From NCBI GenBank assembly GCA_021397845.1, contig CM038053.1, positions 88,907,157 through 88,971,156 on the forward strand: 64,000 bases of DNA, in the 5' to 3' direction. Of this stretch, positions 10,746-22,379 are shown in pieces. The DNA comes from Areca catechu (Eukaryota > Streptophyta > Magnoliopsida > Arecales > Arecaceae). Position 1 is the first letter of the stretch. Every line of letters starts with the position of its first letter. The position numbers and the translations under genes are program-made. Below the pieces are notes generated by a model. The model had not been told where the DNA came from, did not search any database, and saw nothing but the letters and a program-made list of their open reading frames with translations.

Positions 10746-11183
10746 CAGCAAAGCCCGACACCTTATAGACAACTGGCGGGATCAACATGCTCTGCCTCAT
10801 AGCTCAGCCTTGCCGTGCATGCTCAAAGCTGGTCCCAGCTGAGGTCTAATAGACCTCTTCAAGTAAATTCCCGGAGTCCTATGATCGCTTCGCCCGCGAA
10901 GTGGGAGTAGCTCAGCAAACCAAGAAACCCCTCTTAATTGTCTGGCATGCTCGACGCCTACACAAGTACATGCATGCGGGCAGCTAAAGAGCAAAGGGAA
11001 TGAGATTGACAAAGTTCAAAAAAAAAAAAAGACGACGGAGAAGAGCACAAATCTGCATGATCAGAAAAAAAAATTCCATTGATACTTGCTAAAATTTTCT
11101 TTATATGTATCTCTAGGCCCCGATAGGCCGGGCAGCCCAGATCAGAAAAAAAAAGAAAGGATAAAACTACAAGCACCCCTATC
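10746..11183. other. Spacer between pol and antisense ORF of T
   Basis: No coding signal on either strand beyond short chance ORFs. It contains short A-runs and lies between the convergent ends of pol (+) and the antisense ORF (-), where 3' ends of both transcripts would be expected. Confidence 0.5.
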
Positions 11184-13051
11184 CTACTCGGCCGTCCCCT
11201 TCCCATGATGGCGTACGGGTCGGGCGGCATCTTCTGGAGCCTCAGATGGTGGAGCCCTGTCTTCAGTGACCTCTAACGGTGGAGCTAGCTCGGCGATAGC
11301 AGGCTCTTTCATTGCGCCCGGGAGTCTCAGTCTGCTCATGTGCTCACCCGAGATGGAACCCTCATCCTGGGATCGGCAGTACAAAATTCCCTTGGTGAAG
11401 GAGTCTATCGCAACCTCCCGGAACTCGGCCTTGAACTCACTGGGGGCCTTGTATTCAGCCACCTCTTTTATGGCCCTCTTCCTGATGATGCCGGCCTGGT
11501 AGATCGCCTCGGTGCCCTTTCTCTCCACAGCCTCCATCAAGCTGACTGTTGTGGCTGTCTTCTCTTCCGCCCTTGTGGCCCTCTTCTTGGCGGCGACGGC
11601 CTTTTTCTTGACGACAATGGCTCGATCCTTTGCCGCCTCCAGCTCTGCCATGAGGGACTAGGCCTGTCCCTTCTCGTTGGTGACCTCGGCATCAAGCTCT
11701 TTTAGCCTGGCCTCCTTGGCCTTAAGCTCGTTCAACCTGCCCTTGGACTGACTTCTCTCCCGGTCCAGGGATTTTTCGAGCTCCTTAATCTGCCTTTCAG
11801 TCCTTGCAGCCTCACCGCAGAGTTCCGTGATCTTCATAGTGGCCTCCCAAGCATCACTGCTTCTCCACTTTACATCCTCCTTCAGGGACTCGAGCTTCGC
11901 TCCCTGCAGCCAGTCCCTCTTGGCCCGGTTCGATAATAATCCCTGATAAAGAGGAGCTCGGTGCCAAGCACCACCAGAGAAAATGTTAGTCTTAAAGGTA
12001 AGCTGAGAAGAGCAAGGCAAAGCAAAATGAGGAAACACTCACCGAGAAGAGCTGGGAGAAGGTGATGCCGATGGCGTCACCAAGGAGCTTCTCCGTGTTC
12101 TCCCACCGGTCGCATGATTGGATGGCAAAGTCCATCATATGCTCGATAAGCTTTTGGTCCCAAACCAGTGACACATTCAATGCTAGCTTGAAGGGAACCC
12201 TGTAGTAGTCTCGCTCCATCCTGCCTGCCACCAACACAGGGTCATCTGTCCCTCCTTCTAAGGGAGTGTCTATGGCATGATGGGAGCTCAGCCACTTCAT
12301 ACTATGCCACTGCTACTAGCTCAGCCACCTGCTGCTCTTCCTCCTCCTAGACCTCGATGACCCTTGGAGGAGGAGACATCAACATGGTAGTGGCTGCAAC
12401 GGATCTAGCTTGGACTACCACCTTCGGCTCCTGGACCAGGAGCGGATCGCCTTGCAACGGTGCCTCGAGACTGAGCATGATGGTCTCCATACGCTGCTCG
12501 GCAGCGGGCTTTGTCGCCCTCTTGTCTGGCTCAAGATCGAGCAATGCCACTCTCTTGCTCGGCTCGGTTGGTGCAGCGGGAGCAGTCCTCGTGTCACCTT
12601 CCACACAAGCCTTCTTTGAAGGAGACTCGCCGGCCTCCTCTGGCACACCCCTCATCCGAGAGAATGAGAAGAGATCATCCATGGAGAACCTTATAGCTGC
12701 ACAAAGGAAAGTTTTGGTCTCAAGCTCAGAGAACCAAAGAGTAGGCATAATGAAATAGTGCCTGAGCCGAACTCACCCAACTGTTGAATTGGGCTGACCC
12801 CAGCCTCGAACAGATTCTGCTCCGATAATAGAACCTCGAGAGAGGGGACCTGGTCGGCATGAAACTAGTCATAGATTTCCTGATCAGCTGATTCGACCAT
12901 AGAGTTTCGATTAGGGGACTGATCTGGGTCGCTCCAAGCCCAGTCGACCCCCACTATCGAAGCGAAGAAGTACTTGCTCTTCTATCCTTTGATGGAAGAG
13001 GGGAGCTCAAATTTCATGCCTCTTAGGTGAGAAGAGATGGACCACCAACCC
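11184..13051 (-). pseudogene. Antisense ORF of T, middle and C-terminal part
   Basis: Read leftward, this holds a Ser/Pro/Ala-rich linker, a segment with LALNVSLVWDQKLIEHMMDF, then a long heptad-rich coiled coil (KITELCGEAARTERQIKELE and onward; AVAAKKRATRAEEKTATTVS) and the C-terminus ending HHGKGTAE at 11184. Such proteins accompany Tat-lineage elements. Their biochemical role is unknown. The reading frame is broken by several stops and shifts, including near 11655, 12040 and 12350. The N-terminal parts lie to the right of H and F. Confidence 0.7.
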
Positions 13052-14740
13052 TGATGCAGAACGAAAACTCTGATACCAAAAATGATGCAGAACGAAAGAA
13101 GAGAAGATGCAACGCGGAAGTAAATTAAAATTAATATATATATATTTTTAATATATTTTCAGAAGTCGGCTTTGACTCAAAGGAAAGATAAACTAATGTT
13201 GAAAGAAACTAAGAAATGACAGAGAGCACAATTAAAAGGAGTGGATTATCAGAGTAACTCAAAAGTAAGATCGCTGGGGATTGAGAAACCCCAGATCTAG
13301 GGTTTGCTCTGAGTTTCAACGAAACAGACAAAGTGAGAAGGGAAGGTTCTTGTTACCTAGCAGTGATATCTCTCGTTGCTTCAATTGGAGGACACTCTCG
13401 AGCAGATTGTAGGATCCTTGGAGATGGGGTATTTTCGCAATGGATCCTCGGATTGTAGTCCTATGGCAAGGTTGGCCTCCTTCTCGAACTCGAGATCTGG
13501 AAGAAGAAGAACAAAAGAAGAACTAGAAACTCAAAGAAAGACACTGACCTGAGGACTTAATGAAGATTGTTGGATGTAGAAGTTCCGGAGATCTTGATAC
13601 TGATCTGACTCTCATTTGAACTGGCTCTGTAGTTGAAACAGTTGATATGAACCTGGATGCTGGTGACCGGCTTCGATGTGGAATAGAGGGGCCATGGGAT
13701 GAAGATGGAAAATTAGGGTTTGGTGGTGGTGGAGTAGAGATGGGTGGACTAAGCTAGGGTTTTGGGGTTGGCGATCTCACACCTCTTCAAGGTTCCTAGG
13801 GAACCCGGATTTACTCCCTCACGGAGCTCAACACCTGAATACAAGTGTGGAAGAGAGAAACACAAAGTTGCTCACAAAGAAATTGATTTCATTCATCATT
13901 TTTAATTCAAGAGTTACATAGAGTTGAATATATAGACATAACAAAGAAATAAAATTTTATACATTTCCCATTTGGGACTAATAGGACTAACCCATACTTT
14001 AGGCATCAAATTCTCTTCCCAAGACTCCTTCCATGAGTGGCAGCCCAAAAACTCCAAGAAAACTTGAAAATCAGCTCCAAATGGCAGGTTATGGGGGTGT
14101 CTCCTAGTATCTCTCCATGAATCAAGGATTTTCCCTTCATGGTTTGGCTCTTTTGGACACCTCCTAGTCTTGCTCCACAAGTTTAGGCTTCTTCCTTTCA
14201 TGGCTTTGGCACTTTTGGAAACTTTTGGGTGCCTCCTTGATTTTCTCCCCAAGACATGCTCTCTTCCCTTTTATAACTTTGATTTTTATGGAACATTGTG
14301 GGGCACCTCCTTGATCCTCTCTTCAAGAAAAATTCTTGCCATCATGGCTTGGGTTTATCTAGAAAGAAGTTGGCTCCTCCTTGGATTGAGGTATCTTGAT
14401 GGATTTCTCCCCCAAGTGGTGCAAGAAAAAAAGAACCTGCTTACTTGAGGCATGGGGACCAAGGTACACTGGATGGAGATGTAGCAGGGAGTGTGGCACC
14501 CACTTGTAGCTGGAAAATTTGGTGCCCTATGGCAAAGGGAATGACACCTACCTGGGCCTTGGACTTCGACTGAGTCAACATGACCCAACAAAAATTGAAA
14601 TGACAAAATTACAGACTCAAAATTGAGTTGATCAGGTCAACCCTTATTACAAAACTAGAAAACCCTAATTCTTCGGGCAATGTCAATCAGAGATCCAGAT
14701 GGAGCCCTGAAGTCTTTTTCTGAGTCTGGTGCCCGCACCA
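13052..14740 (-). repeat. 3' LTR of H
   Basis: 1689 bp, ending at GCCCGCACCA. The left tip has TGATGCAGAAC at 13052 and again at 13083, the 31-bp extension also seen in the 5' LTR and in solo LTR S. Confidence 0.9.
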
Positions 14741-15600
14741 ATTCTCCCGGGGTGGGAGGAACTCGACCTTGTCGAGTAAGGCTCAAGTTGGCTCTGGTAT
14801 CTCTCCAAGAGGTCTGGATCCAAATCTTATAGTTCTTCTTGGGAGATCCAAGAGTCATCAGAGTCTGGCCTTCCTTGCCAGCGGACTAACTATCTTTAGT
14901 ATCCTCGATTACGAGTAGAGATAACCTGATCATCCAGGATCTTTTCAATCTGCTCTTTCCTCACAGGCCAGTTTGTTGGTGGACACACAGGGTCGGGATC
15001 ACTCTCAATAACAGGATTAGGTTCAAAAGGCTCACTGGGAATCACAGCTAGCTCCCTGTACTCTACTAGGTATGTAATGTTGAAAGTTGAGCTATTACCT
15101 AGTTCTGGAGGCAAATCGAGCACATAGGCATTGGATCCTACTCTCTTCACTACTCTAAATGGTCCAGCTCCTCTAGCATGTAACATTCTAACGGTTCCAG
15201 GAGAAAACCGCTCAGGCCTTAACCTAATCATTACATAGTCTCTCTCAACAAAAGTTTTGACTCGTCTTTGAGAATCAGCCAACTTCTTATAAGTTTCATG
15301 AATTTCTTTATGCAAGTCCTTTACATGTTATGCAAGTGCATCAAGAGACTTGTATGTGTGGGCTAATAGTGAAATCAGATCAAGTGGTGTGTGAGGCTTG
15401 TATCCATGAACAATTTCAAAGGGACTCTAGCCTATAGACCTATTGATCGAAACATTGAATGCAATTTCAGTCCTGGAGAAAATACAAATCCCAATTCCTG
15501 GTGCTCTCAATCAAACCAAAATCTGAGCCAAAGCCTAGTAAAGGGTCAAGAAAACTAAACTAGACTGACGACGCATTTCTAAAGAATGGACTTTATTACA
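14683..15600 (-). pseudogene. H: integrase C-terminus and chromodomain remnant
   Basis: Read leftward after the stop of the 450-residue ORF. First comes a degraded stretch matching NWDLYLPRAEFAYND of the B integrase. A cleaner segment from 15315 follows (KLADSQRRVKTF, GDYVMIRLRPE-like, GAGPFRVVKRVGSNAYVLDLP), then a chromodomain (ILDDQVISTRNRGY) with a stop at 14896. The tail reads on into the LTR, ending in a basic segment and WISD. Several stops prevent a product. Confidence 0.8.
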
Positions 15601-15638
15601 AAGGAACCCTAGGTCTAAACCTAACAAACTAAGGCTCT

Positions 15639-17312
15639 CTAGGTTTGACCTTGGGTCGGAGGAGGGCATGCAGAGCATGAAAACTTATTATGGATGCCTA
15701 GTAGGTGCCATAAGGTCTTCCAGAAGTAGGTGGCAAACCTAATAGGTTCTGACACGTGGTTCACTCTAAAGGCTTCGACAAAGTATACTTGGATGGTGTA
15801 AGAAGCATTGGAATTCCTAGACAAAGGGAGGAGATATGAGGTGGAGTCTCGAATTACCTGTTGACTAAAGGTGGTGACCTGAAGGTTTGAATGGTGATCT
15901 ATGAGTGTCAACTGGTCATCCTTATGAAAGGAAAAGTTTGCTACTCCCAGGAATGGATCAAGAGATGGTTCGGGAAGTAGCCTAGGAGATGTGATTGCAA
16001 TAGTTAAGGTTTGTTCTCTAAGCAAATAATGATCCACTTTCTCAAGAACTGGATTAGAGAATGATTCATGGGAGGGCCTATGGATGATGACCTCAAGACT
16101 TGAAATTTGACCTATGGGTGCGGAAAGGTATACTCTATAGAAGGGTAGGTCAGTCATGCGAAGGAAGTGGTTTGGGGCCATAAGGAGGACTTCTACAGGA
16201 CTGGGTGAATCAATCCGCTCAAGACAAGGATGTTCAACTGAGATTACAGGAGAGACCTTAGTGGCTGGGCATGGGACAAGGTCCAATTGTAAGAGGCTTG
16301 ATTCAGTCATCCTAAGGAGAGGATCTACCACAGGGTGGGCAAACTTAAACAGTTCAGTGCAATGATCTTCAATTGGTACTTGGGGAATGACTGTCATTAG
16401 AGGGTACGAACTGATAGCTCGGGCTAACACTATAAGTTCTTCCTGGGGGTATTTGACTAAAGGAACCTGATTCTCACAAATCTCTTGAATTTCTGAACTA
16501 GGTCCTACCACTTGGTTGCTCTCCAAGGTCTCCTCAGGTAAGGAACCAATAGTATCGATGTCACATTCTTCAAGTTCTTCCCCCTCATATTCATCAACTA
16601 GACTCAAGCCAGCATCATATACTTCCTCGATGCCATCTTCAATGGGTTTCGGGTCAGTGGTAATCGGGTCAACTGATTCTAGGCTTGTCATACCTAACCT
16701 TTCTTCCTCATTGGTAGGCTTGGGTTCTCCCTCATTAATGTCATCCTTAGGATTCTTACCACTTAGCTGTGCACAAGCCAGTCCTATGCATGGGCACTGA
16801 CTAGATTTACGGCCTCTTTCTCCACAAAACAAACATTCTTGCAATATAAGAACCTGGGTCACACTGGGTTTCAAGCTAGTAGTGACCTTACTTGGGCATG
16901 GGTGTGGATCTAAATGGTTTGATCTAGAAGACTTGGGTTGTTGAGTGACTGGTCTAGAATATTGTAAGGACCTCTCATAGACACGATCCACACCATAGAT
17001 ATCATGGTTAGGCTTCCTAAGGTTATGCTCGGGATCACGGTATAAGGTCCTCCTAGGCTCCTAGCATGGATGAGGTTGGGGCCTATTAAATTTTGGATTA
17101 GGGGTCCAATTTTGATGTCTACGTTTCTCAAGTACTTGGACTCGATCCCTAAGCTGGGTAAAATTCTCATGGACTTGTTCTTTACACTGGGTAACAGTAG
17201 CAGTCATATCCTGACTCAATTTGTTCATACTTTCAGTAAGAGCTCTAACCATGGCCTCTAAATCAGGTTAGGTTTGACCAGGTTGGTAAGGTACTCCATT
17301 CCGGGTAGTCAT
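15639..17312 (-). CDS. H: gag N-terminus, zinc knuckle, acidic linker and triad-less integrase remnant
   Basis: The gag start ATG is at 17312 (MTTRNGVPYQPGQT). Stops near 17270 and 17060 leave an uninterrupted 450-residue ORF from ATG 16991 to 15639. Order: coiled-coil gag N-terminus (SMNKLSQDMTATV), a zinc knuckle CLFCGERGRKSSQC with Arg in place of the usual His, the motif SLVDEYEGEE, an unrecognised middle region of about 270 residues, then IRFATYFWKTLWHLLG and CPPPTQGQT, which align with the integrase core of B (VRFTIYFWKTLWHKLG, HPQTDG). The residues matching the three catalytic acids are missing. Capsid, protease, RT and RNase H are absent. Function unknown. Confidence 0.7.
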
Positions 17313-18197
17313 GATGATGCAAGAAAACACACAGAATGTGACTAGACTAAAGCGACTACTGGCTCACTAGACCTAGAGTCCAAACTAGATGCCCAATCAG
17401 AGTGGCAAGCTAGCTTGTAGTAACTCGGGACTCAGCCAGGCAGGTGTAAGGGGAGTGTTAGGTCCCTAAATGCCAATCCTAGACACCAATCAGTGATTGG
17501 CCAGGTAGGCGGACCAGCACACAAGCCCTTCGGGATAGAATCCCTAAACCACCATTCTAGACACTGAGTACAAAGCACACATAGAGTAACTAGACAAACT
17601 GACTCAACACTAGCCTTGACCCGACTTGTTGACGTCCCTAGCCCACTAGGGCAAATTAAGTCAAATAAATTTTAAAATTAGGCTTAGGATCGAATGAGTG
17701 GGTGGTGGTTTTAGGCTAAGGAGAGGTTATCAACTCCTCCCCTTATCTTAGATGCTCAAATGCCCTTAAGATGAATTAGGAGATGATCACTCAAAAAAAT
17801 GAATTGCAGAAACACAGAAATAGAGTTGCAGTAATTTAACTCTCAGAAATTTCACGGAAACCAATAAATCATAAGAAAATTATGTAAAATAGTTCAATTA
17901 TACTGGTTCCATCAAAATAAAAATCATGCAATTTGGAGTTACCTGCAATGAGAAACAATTCTTGCAACAGGATAGTTATAGACTGAAAACAGGGTGCTTC
18001 CCCGTTTACAATTCCTGCTACGAAGTTGTAACCCAACAGATCCCCTACATGCCCTAAGAACTCCCCGTGGAATGGAAAGAGGAGGTTTGCACCTCACTTC
18101 GTTCCAAGGACCGGACATCCTGGGGAGTCTACTTCGAGCAGACAAAGTAAAAAGGAGAGACTCTCAAACAAGCACACAAGACAGAAACCATAGACAG
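17313..18197 (-). other. H leader (5' untranslated, candidate packaging region)
   Basis: No gene. Shared with the leaders of B, C, D, E and F, including the perfect stem CCCTAG-CCCA-CTAGGG (17636-17651) and CCAATCA...TGATTGG. Conservation across families with different coding content suggests RNA packaging or dimerisation signals. Confidence 0.6.
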
Positions 18198-18210
18198 GGC
18201 TCTGATACCA
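18198..18210 (-). promoter_or_regulatory. Primer-binding site of H
   Basis: The minus strand reads TGGTATCAGAGCC, a full 13-base match to the initiator-Met-tRNA site, four bases from the LTR tip. Confidence 0.9.
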
Positions 18211-18214
18211 AAAA

Positions 18215-19902
18215 TGATGCAGAACGAAAACTCTGATACCAAAAATGATGCAGAACGAAAGAAGAGAAGATGTGATGCGAAAGTAAATTAAAATTAATGT
18301 ATTTTTTTTTAATATATTTTCAGAAGTCGGCTTTGACTCAAAGGAAAGATAAACTAATATTGAAAGAAACTAAGAAATGACAGAGAGCACAATTAAAAGG
18401 AGTGGATTATCAGAGTAACTCAAAAGTAGGATCGCTGGGGATTGAGAAACCCCTAGATCTAGGGTTTGCTCTGAGTTTCAACGAAACAGACAAAGTGAGA
18501 AGGGAAGGTTCTTGTTACCTAGCAGTGATATCTCTTGTTGCTTCAATTGGAGGACACTCTCGAGCAGATTATAGGATCCTTGGAGACGGGGTATCTTCGC
18601 AATGGATCCTCGGATTGTAGTCCTATGGCAAGGTTGGCCTCCTTCTCGAACTCGGGATCTGGAAGAAGAAGAACAAAAGAAGAACCAGAAACTCAAAGAA
18701 AGACACTGACCTGAGGACTTAATGAAGATTGTTGGATGTAGAAGTTCCGGAGATCTTGATACTGATCTGACTCTCATTTGAACTGGCTCTGTAGTTGAAA
18801 CAGTTGATCTGAACCTGGATGCTGGTGACCGGCTTCGATGTGGAAGAGAGGGGCCATGGGATGAAGATGGAAAATTAGGGTTTGGTGGTGGTGGAGTAGA
18901 GATGGGTGGACTAAGCTAGGGTTTTGGGGTTGGAGATCTCATACCTCCTCAAGGTTCCTAGGGAACCCGGATTTACTCCCTCACGGAGCTCAACACCTGA
19001 ATACAAGTGCGGAAGAGAGAAACACAAAGTTGCTCACAAAGAAATTGATTTCATTCATCATTTTAATTCAAGAGTTACATAGAGTTGAATATATAGACAT
19101 AACAAAGAAATAAAATTTTATACATTTCCCATGTAGGACTAATAGGACTAACCAACACTTTAGGCATCAAATTCTCTTCCCAAGACTCCTTCCATGAGTG
19201 GGCAGCCCAAAAACTCCAAGAAAACTTGAAAATTAGCTCCAAATGGTTGGTTATGGGGGTGTCTCCTAGTATCTCTCCATGAATCAAGGATTTTCCCTTC
19301 ATGGTTTGGCTCTTTTGGACACCTCCTAGTCTTGCTCCACAAGTTTAGGCTTCTTCCTTTCATGGCTTTGGCACTTTTGGAAACTTTTGGGTGCCTCCTT
19401 GATTTTCTCCGCAAGACATGCTCTCTTCCCTTTTATAACTTGGATTTTTATGGAACATTGTGGGGCACCTCCTAGATCCTCTCTTCAAGAAAAATTCTTG
19501 CTATCCTGGCTTGTGTTTATCTGGAAAGAAGTTGGCTCCTCCTTAGATTAAGGTATCTTGATGGATTTCTCCTCCAAGTGGTGCAAGAAAAAAAGAACCT
19601 GCTTACTTGAGGCGTGGGGACCAAGGTACACTGGATGGAGATGTGGCAGGGAGTGTGGCACCCACTTGTAGCTGGAAAATGTGGTGCCCTATGGCAAAGG
19701 GAATGACACCTACCTGGGCCTTGGACTTAGACTAAGTCAACATGACCCAACAAAAATTGAAATGACAAAATTACAGACTCAAAATTGAGTTGATCAGGTC
19801 AGCCCTTATTACAAAACTAGAAAACCCTAATTCTTCGGGCAAGGTCAATCAGAGATCCAGATGGAGCCCTGAAGTCTTCTTCTGAGTTTGGTGCCCGCAT
19901 CA
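18215..19902 (-). repeat. 5' LTR of H
   Basis: 1688 bp. The internal edge carries the 31-bp duplication (TGATGCAGAAC at 18215 and 18246) with a second primer-site copy (CTCTGATACCA, 18231-18241) inside the LTR. A TATA-like TATATATTC lies on the minus strand at 19087-19098. Confidence 0.9.
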
Positions 19903-20262
19903 ACCCCTCCTCGGAAGGGTGGCATTTCAGGATGAAAAAGACACTGAACAAGGAGAAATGGTCAAGAATCCCATGAAAATGGCAAAGGACTACAAAGCAA
20001 AAGATCGTCCTTACAACATTGGGGATGATTTAAGCGGGGAAAAGGTGGTAGTGTCTTAAAATCGAAAGGAAGAAGGGATGGAAAGGAAATCGGAGGCCCT
20101 CCGTGAGTGTCTCCTTATAGAGGGCAACGCGACATGGGCCACTAGAAGTGACCCTCTTCCCAGGTCGAGGAACCGAAAGCCGGATAGAGTCCGGGATATA
20201 ATTGGTCTCCTGGATAGCCGCCAGTTCCTCGACGGAGATCGTCATAGCGACCCCAGCAAGAC
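19903..20262 (-). pseudogene. Antisense ORF of T, plant 'putative gypsy type transposon' domain part
   Basis: An open stretch reads SIRLSVPRPGKRVTSSGPCR, then VALYKETLTEGLRFPFHPFF and LSILRHY, typical of the plant domain named putative gypsy type transposon (Pfam family PF04195 as I recall it). It continues leftward beyond H at 13051 and rightward beyond F at 26625. A stop precedes position 20030. The domain's role is unknown. Confidence 0.7.
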
Positions 20263-21712
20263 TGATGGGGAACTAATATGCATGCAATTTTTTTTATATG
20301 TTTTATATGTGGGGTTGGGTGATTAATTCCCGAATTTCAGATTAAAATAAGTTATAGAAAATTTTATATGAATTTTAGAAGATCAGCATGCAGATTAGGA
20401 CCTAGAAAAGTAGAAAAGAAGGATCGCCGGGGCTGAGAAACCTCGGTTAGGGCAAGTTCTCCTACAATAAAACTACTGGAGGTAGAGGGGTGTACCTGAC
20501 AACGTCTGTGAAGATCGCGGCAAAAGGGTCTCTCATTCCTCGACGGATGCGGCCTGGAAAATCGAGCCAAAGACCCGTGGATACCCGGCTTTCTGCTCGG
20601 TGATCCGATTGAGGCTTGGCTGGAGTCGTTGGATTCGTAGGAACTCGGGGACCTACAAACGACCTGTCAGGGGTTAGAAAACTCACAAAGGAACAAGAAA
20701 ATAAAGGAAAAACAGTAAGGGAAGGCTTCTTTTGGAGTGGGCGTCCAGGGATCTGAGATGCTTGTTGGTAGCAGGAAGATGATTGCAGCACTGGGAAGAA
20801 GAACTCTCGCAAACCCCTTTATGCACACAGCAGGGTATCACACAACTCAATAGAAGAACTCAAGGTTTTCATTCATCAAAAATTTCCCTCATACAAGAGG
20901 CTAGGGTCCCTTAAATAGACCCTTAACCTTGGGCTCCAAGTAAGGGTACATAAGTCTTTACATAAGAATCCTTTTCCCTCTCAAACCCTAGCTAGAAAAT
21001 AAGGAAATATTAGGTAGAAAAATCCCTAAAATTTTTCTTGACTTGGTCAAGACTCCAAGGATGCCTAGGGGGGCGTGTTGGGCTTCTAGGAGCAGCAAAA
21101 GGCCGGCCCAAAGGGGCCCGGGTGCATGGGTTTGGGCCTCTGGAAGCTGGGGTGGCCTGGTAGCCAGGTAGCAGGAATATTCCCTGGTATCTTGCTTCTT
21201 AGGGGCTTGGGCTTGGCACCTGGGCTTGATATCATTGGGCTAGGATGCAGATGGACCTCTGGAATCATGGATGCCCTTATTTATGAATATACTTTGGCAT
21301 CTGGAAGGGAATCTGGGCATCTGGAGGGCATCTGCATGGAATCAGGGTTTCTGATTTTTCTCCTGGGGTCTTCAAATCTTCAAGCTGGGTTGGACTTGGG
21401 CTAAACTTCCATGTCTTCAATCTGGCTGGACTTGGTCTTCACTTGTATAATATAGTCTTGAGTCTTCAGTATGCTTGGACAGGACTCAAAAAATAAAATT
21501 AGCTCAACATGAGCTAACTAGCATTGGACTGAACTAGCTCAACATGAGCTGACTAGTACAGAAGTGAAATAACAACTAAAAATACTCAAATAATAACTAA
21601 AATGGACTCAGATGAGCTAAGCCCTTATTACAGATGGACTCATAAATTATTGATCAATTATAGAGGGTTGAGAAGCCTCTGCCTTATTCTGGTGCCTTTG
21701 GTGTCCGCACCA
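20263..21712 (-). repeat. 3' LTR of F
   Basis: 1450 bp, TGATGGGGAACT at the left edge and GTGTCCGCACCA at the right. It contains the palindrome TTAGCTCAACATGAGCTAA (21499-21517) and a second shorter copy at 21535-21551. Confidence 0.95.
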
Positions 21713-22379
21713 ATTCTCCCGGGGTGGGAGGAACTCGACCCTGTCGAGTGAAGATCAGACTGGCTCACATATCTCTCGAGAAGGTCTGGGTTGAGGCATT
21801 GCAAGTCCTCTCGAGAAATCTATGAATCGTCCGACTCTGGCTGGCCTTGCCATTGGATCAGGAAGCATTGATAGTCACGGCCCCGGGTCATGATGGCTTG
21901 ATCGTCCAGGATACGCTCGATCCGTTCTCCTCTCTCAGGCCAATTTGTTAGTGGACACTCTGGGTTAGGGTCACTCACAATGAAAAGGAATAGGTCCAAA
22001 GGCCTTACTAGGTATCGCTGTCGGTTCCCTATACTCAACCATGTCTGTAATATTGAATGTAGAACTAATGCCCAAATCCGAAGGCAAGTCTAACACCTAG
22101 GCATTTGATCCAATCCTTCTCTATCACTTTAAAAGGTTCGTCTCTGCGAGCATGAAGCTTCTTTTAGGCCTAAGCCTAACCAAGATAGAATCCACTACAT
22201 CAAATTCTTTGACCCTTCGTCGGGAATTAGCCAGTTGTTTTAAGATTAGTGCGGGTGGTGAACATGCTAGGCACATGCAGACTCCTAGCAAATGATGCAA
22301 AGGACTCATACTGACACCTAACAGACTCGACTATGCATTCCTATCGAAGGAAATTTTATTGAACTCTTTGGATCTAAAC
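21713..22379 (-). pseudogene. F: integrase C-terminus and chromodomain remnant
   Basis: Read leftward: a degraded KQLANSRRRVKEFDVVDS segment, then ILDDQAIMTRGRDYQCFLIQ and WQGQPESDDS, a recognisable chromodomain that ends at a stop (21820). The last bases before the LTR hold the two hairpins CTCGACAGGGTCGAG and CTCCCACCCCGGGAG. No intact product. Confidence 0.75.

Larger units (their letters stand above)
13052..19902 (-). mobile_element. Non-autonomous chromovirus H (6.85 kb)
   Basis: Two LTRs (13052-14740 and 18215-19902) enclose a leader, a gag-like ORF fused to an integrase remnant, and the integrase C-terminus with chromodomain. Protease, RT and RNase H are absent. The flanks are AACCC on the left and ACCCC or AACCC on the right depending on which terminal A is assigned, so the target duplication is slightly ambiguous. 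It interrupts the antisense ORF of T: host sequence joins across the insertion in the same reading direction. It is a structural sibling of E (51709-58748). Confidence 0.9.

Noticed and set aside
10482..10842. Several 100-residue ORFs on both strands
   Set aside because: 28-bp repeat artefacts.
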